The position numbers were made by a program, and so were the translations under genes. Positions 26,301-38,300 of a DNA stretch of 64,000 bases are shown here, piece after piece; the stretch's first letter is position 1, and each line of letters starts with the position of its first letter. Source of the stretch: Owenia fusiformis (taxonomy: Eukaryota; Annelida; Polychaeta; Sabellida; Oweniidae); NCBI GenBank assembly GCA_903813345.2, contig CAIIXF020000008.1:1747341-1811340 (forward strand), in the 5' to 3' direction. The notes below the pieces were generated by a model. It made no database searches. It had not been told where the DNA came from and worked only from the letters and a program-made list of their open reading frames with translations.

Positions 26301-29300
26301 AATCCTGAGGACATCACAAATGATGAAGAAAGTACATGTAAATCTGACACGGAATTGTCCAACATAAGTCGCCTGCGTAGAGATGACTCGATAGGGTCAC
26401 AAGACTCTCTGGTTTCAGTGTCGTCATTGGGGAGCCCAAGAAGGTCTCGAACAAAGTTAGCTAAAGTACCAATTGATTGCCGTATGTCAGGATTAATTCA
26501 CAACATAAGCATAATCAGACCAACGAATGACACACCAACAGATATGGAAGGTGTCACACAAGATAATGATTCCACCATTTTATCAGAATCAGAGAATGAC
26601 TCATTTCGAGATGACAACGATGTTACATCAGGCCCAGAATCAGAAATACCAAGAGGTGATATGAAGAAAGGAAAATATGGACTGCCTATTAGAAAGGTGA
26701 TAAAACCGATATTGCAGTAAATCGTAGATATTTGGATTATTTACCTCATATTGAATAAGAACTATTTAGCTAGAGATCTGAACATTCAATTTTTCCTATT
26801 ATTTGCAGTACCTTGCAAATAGAATTTCAAATGATTTAATCAGTACAGAAACAAAATTCAAATAGAATTAAACTGACAACATAAAATCTTGTAGACCTTA
26901 TGTTATGTTAAAGCTATGAAACAGAACACAACTCCTATGACCTCTGTTTTGTTCACGATTTATGATGTTATGAATGTGCCTTAAAAACACAAGTGTGTGA
27001 CTGAGTTTGAAGATGAATAGCCCTTAGATGTTTACATAGATTTCTTGTGTTTAGTAATTGGAACTAATGTCAAGGACTGTTGACAGGCAAATCTTTTAAA
27101 AAAAAGTATGAAATCTAGTTGGGTGACTTATAAAATCCATGATTTTATAACATTTTACACGTTATTTAGACTCAAGAATCTATGCTCACTAGAAATGTAA
27201 TAACAATATTTTTGAATGGAGCCTATGAAGATTTTTGGTCTAAATAGGTGCATTGAATCGATGAGCTGAAATTTGAGGTACTGTTGAACTTCAATTTATC
27301 ATGCAAATTGATAAACCAAAATTAATATCTCCCAATTTGCTATTCACTCAAAAGCCAGTTAAGTTCAGTTTTTAAAAAGTACTTAGCAACAGGTGGATAT
27401 GCGGCTGCCTGAAATATAAGCTATTTCTAAGATCAGCATACCGTATGCATCTACAGGGTGATCCAGAAGTAACGTCAAAGACATTGTAATTTCAAAAGTA
27501 TTCATCAGATCTTCATGAAATTTGGTATACATGTAAAAACTATAGCATGACAAATAGTGAGTAGCAGTGCACAATTTCTCTCTGCATCTTATGGTCGAAT
27601 TGTAGGATTATTGATGGAACTACATATCAAGCATTGGTGTACGTTTACATGAACATATGGAGCAGCCATATATTAACTTTTGAAGCTGTACAATAAATAT
27701 CAGCCGTGATACTCGGAAAAACCAAAGTCTCTATTGGAACTACTAAGGTAACATTTTACAGTGTAGCCATTAAAACATACAGGGTCATAGCGACCTAACA
27801 CTGCACATCTAGGAATTATAATCTCCTTAGGGGAGGCATCAAAAGATCAATGTCTGATAGAAAACTAAATAAATCTAGTTTGGGGGGGAGGGGGTCAAAG
27901 CTATTTCAGTTTGCTATCCGACAATTTTCAACATTTAGATTTTTCGCAATTTCGACTCGAAATGCCTTGGAATGGTTTAAAAATAAAGACTTTACCAGAT
28001 GCCTTCTTCACCAAGATGCATGCAACATGGAATATTATGCCTATTGTTGTTGGCACATGTTTTAAGAATCATAAATAAGTTATAGTACTGTCCCCATGAA
28101 AGTCCAAATTGAGACGCTAAAACATGTGAAAAGTCCGCGATCAACTTTCATTGTATTTAGTTTTGAGGGGGAGGGGGGGGGGTCCAACTCAAAACTAGAT
28201 TTATTTAGTTTCCTATCAGACATTGAACTTTTGATGCCTCCCCTTAACCTGTTAACTATAAACATTGATATTATACTTAAGTGGCCAATCAGTTTTAGTC
28301 AGTTTAGAAACTCAGCTGAGTAGGACAACATACAAGCACTATGGCAACACAATCTCAAGGACAAACAATCCCTGTAGTGTCCTCAACTAGTCAACATACT
28401 AGCCCTGTTATACCCATACCCTCTGCATTTAACTTGAGGGCACCAACATTTGTACCTAATACACAGCCAATGCAACATGCCCCTAGCCCACAAAATCCAT
28501 CCCAAGTTGGGAACATGCAACCACACCCTGAGGATCTTAATAGGCCGACTACTATTGGAGATTTAATAAATTTCCAAAATCACTTTGACAATATGTTTAA
28601 ATCATATCAAGCGCACGTTGAGAATGTGATGCAACAATCCTTAGCCCCCCTTCAGGCAAAAATCCGAGCTCTGGATACTGAAAATGAGTGTCTCAAACGT
28701 GATGTTGCCACACTGCAGATTGAAGTACAAGACTTAAGATATGCGTCAAATCATAATGCGCAATATAGTCGTCGCACAACCATAAGAGTTCTCGGCATAC
28801 CAGAAAAAGACCAGGAAAACTGCGCAGCTGAAGTCACCGAGGCAATCGTGAAACACAATGTGATGCCTAATATGACAGAGGATGACATAGAAATTGCCCA
28901 CCGGGTTGGAGTAAAGCGGGCAACAAATGCCAAGCCTAGGCACATTATAGTCAGGGTCAAATTCAGAGCAACTAAGGATGAAATAATGGCTAGGAAAAAA
29001 GCTCTAAAAGGTACCGGGGTCCTTATTTTTGAGGATCTCAGTCCCCTTAATCGTCAACTGTTGGAAGCCGTCAAAAATGATCCTGAGACAGAGAATGCTT
29101 GGTCATCTAATGGAAAAATAATTGGTAAACTTAAAACTGGCGTTATTCGAAGATTTGAACTTGCTGATTTTGGCTTATGAGAAGAACATTCTTAGACTAC
29201 AATCCTTGGATATCTATCCAAGGAAATGGTATGTTTGAACCTTGCCATGATTTTGAATCAGACATGACATTAGACGCCGTAATTTTGGGATGTGAAATGA

Positions 29301-32300
29301 CACATGATACACTGGGATATGATAAAGTGATATGATAGCGATTTCTTCGACAAGATATGATATTAGCTTATACAATATTCTACATTGATGAAACTTGATA
29401 CATACTGACTTCTTCGACATGATATGTCATTAGCTGATATGATATTCTACATTAATCAATTGATTCCCCTGACATGATATTATCTAATATTATATGATAT
29501 TATCTAATATAATATGATAATGAGACTTGATATATAGTTATAATACTGATCTCTTTGACATGATATGATATTATTTAATATGATATGATACATTAATGGG
29601 ACTTGATCCATAGTGAAATAATACTAATTTCCTTGACATAATATAATATTATCTAATATGATACGCTACATTAATGGGACTTGATATACAGTCAAGTGAT
29701 ACTGATTTCTATGATATGATATTATCTTACATGATATGCTACATTATTCCTATGGTATGATATGATATTATCTAATATGATATGCTACATTAATGGGACT
29801 TGATATATATTCAAGTGATACTGATTTATATGACATGATATGATATTATTTAATATGATATGTTACATTAACGGGACTTGACATATAGTCAAATGTTACT
29901 GATTTCTATGACATGATATGATATTATTTAGTATGATATGTCACATTAACGGAACTTGACATATAGTCAATTGTTACTGATTTCTGTGACATGATGTGAT
30001 ATTATTTAACATGATATGTTACATTAATGGGACTTGATATATAGTCAAATGATACTGATTTCTATGACTTGATATGATATTATCTAATATGATATGCTAC
30101 ATTAATGGGACTTGACATATAGTCAAGTGATACTGATTTCTATGACATGATATGATATTATCTTGGAATATGTTACATTAATGGGACTTGATATATATTC
30201 AAATGATACTGATTGCTATGACATGATATGATATTATTGAATATGATATGTTACATTAATGGGACTTGATATATAGTCAAGTGAGACTGACTTCTATGAT
30301 ATGATATTATCTAACATGTTGATATGCTACACTATTTCTATTACATGGCATGATATCATATCATCTTACTTGATATGCTACATTAATGGGACTTTTTATA
30401 TATTCAAATGATACTGATTGCTATGACATGATATCGTATTATCGAAAATGATATGCTTCATTAATGGGACTTGATATATAGTCACATGATACTGATTTCT
30501 ATGATATGATATTATCACACATGACATGCTACAGTATTCCTATGACATGATATGATATTATCTAATATGATATGCTACATTAATGGGACTTGATATAAAG
30601 TCAAGTAATACTGATTTCTATGACATGATATGATATTATCTTACATGATATGGTACATTATTTCTATGACATGACATGATATTATCTAATACAATATGCT
30701 ACATTAATGGGACTTGATATATACTGATTTCTATGACATGATATGATATTATCTAATATGATATGCTACATTAATGGGACTTGACATATAGTCATGTGAT
30801 ACTGATTTCTATGACATGATATGATATTATCTTACTTGATATGCTACATTAATGGGACTTGATATATATTTTTTAAAATGATACTGATTGCTATGGCATG
30901 ATATAATCGAATATGATATGCTACATTAATGGGACTTGATATACAGTCAAGTGATACTAATTTTTATGATATGATATTATCTTACATGATATTCTACATT
31001 ATTTTTATGACATGATATTACATTATCTTACTTGATATAAGTTGAAAAGTTGTACATAAAATTGTTGCTTTCAAAGCACACTTATCATTCTGTTACTAGG
31101 CACCAAGTCCAAATTACGATATGATATAGTATGCAATGATGAAGCTTTACATGCTTATTTGATGGTAAGGCTCTGTATGGTAACTCTTGTCAGAATTGAA
31201 TTATTCTATTATATCTTTCACTATAATTATAGTAGTATGGTGAATGTATGTATCATTATAATTATTTTGTGTTTTATGGTTCATTTATGCAGAGAGATCT
31301 TGATCTGCATTGTATGCCCCTCCCATTCTTGCATGATGTGTGATACAGTATTTTCGCCTCCGCTCACCACTTCCCGCTCCCCACCCTCCAGCATGGTCAA
31401 TTATATCTTTGATCCTGGATACTATCAATACTGATATGCCAGGTCTCTGGAGCATATTGCCTTTTGCCAATGCTATGTTAGATGACATTTCTATATACGA
31501 CCAATGTGACAACTTTGTCTTCAATGCTAAAGATCTTAATAACATTGCAAACGACAAGGATGATATTAATCAATTAGACTCCCAATTAGAAACTAATATG
31601 AATTCATGTAAATATCATGAAAACTTAATTAGTGTAAACAATGACCTTAGAAATTCATCAAATGATGAACTTACAGTTTTACATGTTAATGCAAGGAGCC
31701 TCAATGCAAATAAATCAGCCTTATATGGCTTGATGGCACAATTTGAGAAAGACTTTTCGGTAATTGGTATTTCTGAAACTTGGCTTAATAGTAATATTGA
31801 ATCATTATCTAATCATTATAAATATGAATCCTTTTTTGACCACAGAGATACTAACGGTGGCGGTACTGCTTTGTTTGTCCGTAAAGGTTTAAACTGTAAA
31901 ATTAGACCAGACTTAAAATTAAATCACAATGATTGCAACTCCACAACTATTGAAATACTCAACCCCAATTCAAAAAACATCTTAGTGTCATGTATTTACA
32001 AACCACCTGACGTTAATATCAACAATTTTAATGAAAAATTTGAAGAATTTCTTCGCTCTTTATGTTCTGAGGACAAATCAATCTATTTAATGGGTGATAC
32101 TAATATTGACTTGCTTAAGGTAGAACACCATAATCCGTCAAATGATTTTATCAACTTGTTATTTTCATATAGCTTATTTCCTTTGATCTTTAAACCTACT
32201 AGAGTTACACCTCATTCAGCAACCTTAATTGACAACATCTTCACTAATGTCCCAAATATAAAATCAGCAGGTATACTAGTTCAATCAATTTCTGACCACC

Positions 32301-35300
32301 TACCCATTTTTGCCATTACAGAAAAAAATGTAAAATCAACTATGACTAAAGATATACACTACAGATTAATAAATGATAACTCTATAAGTAATTTCAAACG
32401 TAATGTACGACTGATTGACTGGAGTGATGTTACTGAATGTCAAGATACTAATGAAGCTTATTCAATTTTCAATAACAAATTATCAATCCAATATGAACAG
32501 GCCTTTCCTGTTAAATCCAAAAATGTCAAGCAATTTAAAAACAACGGTAAACCTTGGCTCACATCTGGCATAATAACTTCTTGTAAGACAAAAAATAAAC
32601 TTTACCTAAAATATCTTAAAAACTCAACGCAGGAAAATAATCAAATTTATAAAAATTATAAGAATAGATTGAAACATATTATGAGAATTGCTGAAAGAAA
32701 ATATTATCAATCTAGGTTCTCAGAAGTATCATCTAATATTAAAAAAACTTGGGAAATTTTGAACGAAATTATGCAAAGAAAAAAGAAAAATTACAAGCCT
32801 CTACCTACCTCATTTACAGAAAATAACAAGAACACAAATGTGTACAAAATGTCCCCACCAAGTGGTGATCCCGTGAAATGGTTATCCTGAAAATGAGTAG
32901 ACAAGACTTTACCAACACAATTTGAGGACGGAAAATCCAAAGTGGCCACCTTAAAATTTACCCAGAATGCCAAAAATTTAGTCAGTTCTAGATTTTCATA
33001 CTAAGAACCACCCCTGAAAATTTGAAATTGATCCGTCACACAGTTAACCAGAAAACATGTAAACAAGACTTTACAGACAAGATTTCAAGATGGAAAATCC
33101 AAAATGGCTGCCTTGACATTTACCAAGAATGTCAAAAAACTAATCTGTTTGTAGATTTTCATACTAAGAATCATCCCTGAAAATATGAAATTGATCTACC
33201 AAACGGTTCAACTGAAAACGGGTAGACAAGACTTTACAGACAAGATTTTAGGACAGAAAATCCAAAATGGCTGCCTTAACATTTACGCAGAATGCAAAAA
33301 AAGTAATCAGATGTAGATTTTCATACAAAGAATCATCCCTGAAAATTTGAAATTGATCTATCAAACCGTTCTCCTAAAAACGCTTAGACAAGACTTTACA
33401 GGCAAGATTTTAAGACGGAAAATCCAAAATGGCTGCCTTGACATTTACCCAGAATGCAAAAAAACTAATCAGTTCTAGATTTTCATACTTAGAATCATTC
33501 CTGAAAATTTGAAATTGATCTACGAAACAGTTCACCTGAAAACGAGTAGACAAGACTTTACAGACAAGATTTTAGGACGGAAAATCCAAAATGGCTGCCT
33601 TGACATTTACCCAGAATGCCAAAAAACTAATGAGATCTAGATTTTTATACTAAGAATCATCCCTGAAAATTTGAAATTGATCCACCAAACGGTTCACCTG
33701 AAAACGCGCAGACAAGACTTCACAGACAAGATTTTAGGACCGAAAAATCCAAAATGGCCGACAATAAAAAAGTCCTTATGAGTTTTTGCTGATTTCTTTT
33801 TACAAAATTATCACATATAACTACTGTTAACAATAAAGTAGGCTTTTACAGCAAAGCACATCTGAAATTTTTTATAAAGCTACTAAATAGTTAAAGTATG
33901 AAAACTCAAAAACACCATTCAATATGACACAAAGTATTATCGCGCGCTAACTTTTCTTAAGACATTCAAAATGGCTGACATGACTGAGCTAGCAGGTCCA
34001 AAACCTAATCAGATCTAGAATGAAGTGAGCTGAACAAGATGTTAAAGTTTTAAAAGCAACTGTGAAGCAGTTTTTCTTAAAGTTTGCAGACAAGGATTTT
34101 AGCATTTGACTTCAAAATGGCCGACAGGAAGTAGGTATCGAGTTAATTTTTTTTCATCCACATCTGTATGCACTCATAAGTTATCCCTGAAAATTTGAAG
34201 GTGATATCTGTAGCGGTTTTGGAGAAAACTGCCGGACGTACGGACAGACAGACGGACAGACGGACAGACAGACGGACGCGCCTAGGCCGACAATATGGCC
34301 CCACACTATGTGGTGGGGACATAATAAAACAATAACAGGTAAGAAAAATATAGCCAACGGATTCAACAACTTTTTTTCAAATGTAGGGCTTAATTGTGCA
34401 AAAAATGTAGGACAATCCAACTATTCACCTGATACTTTTTTGAATAAAATGAATAGAGTAAATAATTCCATATTTCTTACTCCAGCCAATCATACAGAAA
34501 TTGTTAAAATTATCACGCAGCTATCTGACTCAGCAGCTGGGCCAGATAATTTTAAACCTATTGTTATAAAGGAATGCAGTGAATTTCTAGGCTTTCCAAT
34601 TATGCATGTTATTAACCTTTCATTTTCATCTGGAGTATTTCCAGATAAACTTAAATTCGCAAAAGTAATTCCAATCCACAAAAAAGACAGAACAGATGTA
34701 TTTAACCATTATAGACCTATCTCTCTCTTATCAGTCTTTTCAAAAATCTTTGAGAAATGTATATATATTCGAACTTTTGATTTCCTTGAAAAACAAAATG
34801 TATTTTATGCCCACCAATACGGATTTAAGAAAAATCACTCAACTTTCATGGCACTTTTAAAATTTGTTGAAACCGTACGACTTGCTATTGATAAAAAGAA
34901 ACTTTGTTTAGGAATTATGTGTGACCTTTCAAAAGCGTTTGATACTTTAAACCATACTATTCTTTTGAAAAAACTAGATCACTATGGCATAAGAGGTACT
35001 GCTCTCAAATGGTTCCAAAGTTATCTCTCAGATCGATCTCAAATTGTAGAAATTGATGATACAACCTCAGATATAGCCAATTTTACCTGTGGAGTGCCTC
35101 AAGGCACAATACTGGGCCCATTACTTTTTATTATTTACATTAACGATATCTACAAATGTTCAGAGAAAGCAGAAATGTTCCTTTACGCAGATGACACAAA
35201 TATTCTCTTTTCTGGTGATAATCTTGATGAAATCAATTCTACTGCAAATAAAGAGCTATCTATTATAAATGAATGGTTTAAATGCAACAAACTCGCTCTC

Positions 35301-38300
35301 AATCCAAACAAAACCAACTTCATTATTTTCAAAACTGCTCAAAAAGAAATAGATTACAGCAAAGTCAATCTCACAATGAATAACGTCCCACTCGAAAGAA
35401 AATCAGTTTGTAATTTCCTCGGAACACTTATTGATGAACATTTATCATGGAAAGCCCACATTAACTATGTTGAAACGAAGATCTCAAAGACTTTGGGAGT
35501 TATTCACAGAGTCAAACACCTTTTAGACAAAAAGAGTTTAAAACATATTTATTATTCCTTAATTTATTCATATTTAAACTATAACCTTATTGTATGGGGG
35601 AACGTTTCCCCATCTTCTTTAAATAAAATTCACCGTTTGCAAAAACAATTTATAAGAATATATGATACAAATTGTAAATTAAGAGATCACACAGCACCAT
35701 TCTTCAAAAATGCTAACATTCTTAATATATTTCAAATTTTTAAAGTCAGTATCCTGACATATCTTTTCAAATGTATCAAAGGCACTGACCCAACATCCAA
35801 AAACCAATTCAGTTATTACTTCACTCCAAACAATATTATTCATAGACATGAGACTAGACAACAATTCAAACTCAGATCAGCAACTTTTAGAACAAACATT
35901 GGCAAATATTCCATCAGTAAGCAGGGACCAGATTTATGGAATATATTACCTGATGAAGTTACTAAGTGCAACTCTATACCTCTTTTCAAGAAAAAGATCA
36001 AGTCATTTTTGATCAATCAATGATAACAATCTCCAATTAGCTATTCACTTATGCTGTCTACCTAGTAGCTATTGTTATCGTTCTTTCTTTTTCTGCTCAT
36101 TGTTTTTATTCCATCATCTAATTGGCAAAGCCAACATATATCATCGCCTATCATTTTTCAAAGCACTTAACCTTATTCGAATATACTGCTCAGAGACTGT
36201 AACTGGCAACCCAGTTTACTTTCCATATTGTTAAGACCATGCTGACGGGTGGGGGATGGGGGTGGGGAGTGCGAGGCTGGAGATACATAATTTACACAAC
36301 ACTGCTTGTCATGTTCATCTTCTCTGTGCGGATAATATGCCCATTAGGGTGTCATCCGCCTTATCTGTATGTTTCACCAGATGTTTGAAAATAAATAAAT
36401 GAAATGAAAATGAAATGAAAACCCACAACATTTCTGAGTTACCATCTCAAAGATTGGAATTCAATCATTTCATTGGTTGAAATTATGGTTGCTATAGTAA
36501 CCCGATATCGCGTAACCCGGGGCAAATTGAAGAGAAACCATAACGTTTTTGTGAATTTCTCTAATTTAAAAAGTCAGTAACATTTGAAAATGTTCATTGT
36601 TTGTTTTCTATGATTTTTATATTTGTTGCCATGGTAACAAATATGTAATAGTTGTGATGTCACAATAGGCATTCATAAAAAGCTTTCAATTTCTTTGAAT
36701 TGCTTCCATCATCCATGACAAATACTAACATGACCAAGGACACTAACCCACCCAATTCAAGATGGCGCCAAGTCAGAGTAAAATAGAGCAAAGAACAAAC
36801 ATTAAGTTCTGTGTAAAGTTGGGGAAAGGTGTAAAAGAGACTATAAGACAGATAAAGAAGGCATATGGTAAAGCTGCCATTGCTGAGAGAAACATTTACA
36901 GGTGGTTTAACAAGTATTCCAGTGGATATGATGAAGTGGTAGACAAGCAGCGAGGAGGCAGGCCAGTGTCGTCATTCGATGATCAAACCATCAAAGCAAT
37001 TGAAGCTGATGTTATGGACAATAGGCAAATTTCTATCAGAGAATTGGCTGAAAAACACGATCTGAGCTATGGGACTGTGCAACGGATACTGACAAAGAAC
37101 TGTCTGTTAAAGAAGGTGTCTGCTAAATGGGTGCCGCATGACTTGACACAGGAGCAGAAAGACCGGCGTGTTAAGGCTTCAAGGGACTTTCTTGCAAAAT
37201 ATCGGAGAGATGGAGATGACTTTCTTAACAAGATCATTACGAGTGACGAATCATTGCTATCATTCTACATCCCAGAGACCACGCAACAAAGTTCATCGTG
37301 GAAACATGACAACTCCCCAACACCAACCAAGCCTAAAATAGTACCAGGAATTCCACAAAAGAAACAAATGGTTGTGACATTCTTTGACATTAGAGGAATG
37401 GTGTTAACCCATTTTGTTCCCATTGGCCAGAGAATTAATGCCGTTTACATTGCAAAGGTAAGATATCATTTGTTCTAATAATACATCATACTGTGAATTT
37501 TATTTTTAAATTAAAGTATTTAAATGTTGTTCACTGTCAATATAATTATAACTCCATGGCCATGATTCAAATCCAAATCCAATCAATGAAACAACTGGTT
37601 TAACAACCATTAAACATTTGTTTTTCAGGTTCTGAAGCGTGATCTTCAACGTTCCCTGAGGAAAAAGCGTCCCGGACATCTGCAGCAGTTTATCTTGCAT
37701 TGGGACAATGCCCCTACGCACACTGCAATCCTGACCAGCAACACAGTCCAAACACTTGGATTTCAACAACTTGAACATGCCCCTTATTCACCTGATCTTG
37801 CCCCCAGTGACTTTTATTTGTATGGGGAACTAAAAAGAAACCTTAGTGGAAATAATTTTCAATCCTGTGAGGAATTGAAAAATGCCGTAGTACTAGCCCT
37901 ACAAGGAATGAGTTCTAATGGATTTAATTCTGTGTTCAAGGAATGGGTATCCAGACATGAGAAATGTGTTGCAAATGGTGGCAATTATGTAGAATGAACT
38001 ATTATTAGTAACTGTGCAATAGTATGATTTATATTGTTGTGAAATAAAATGTTGAGGATATAACAATTTCAGATCTTGTTGATATTTTGAGATTACGCAT
38101 TACACGTTAAGTAATTTGCCCCGGGTTACGCGATATCGGGTTACTATAGCAACCATAATTTCAACCAATGAAATGATTGAATTCCAATCTTTGAGATGGT
38201 AACTCAGAAATGTTGTGGGTACATGTATACCAAATTTCATGAAGATCTGATGAATACTTTTGAAATTACAACATCTTTGACGATACTTCTGGATCACCCT

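Larger units (their letters stand above)
27536..36420 (+). mobile_element. Two-ORF non-LTR retrotransposon (LINE) inserted in the mariner
   Basis: Between the two halves of the mariner left repeat lie, in order: a 5' region with an inverted repeat, ORF1, a 1.7-kb tandem array, ORF2 (endonuclease and reverse transcriptase, split by another insertion), a short 3' region and a tail of AAATAAATAAATGAAATGAAA. The order and the A-rich tail fit a + strand LINE of the broad Jockey/CR1/L2 type. That the whole 8.9 kb is one insertion is inferred from the fit to the mariner break. Confidence 0.75.
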
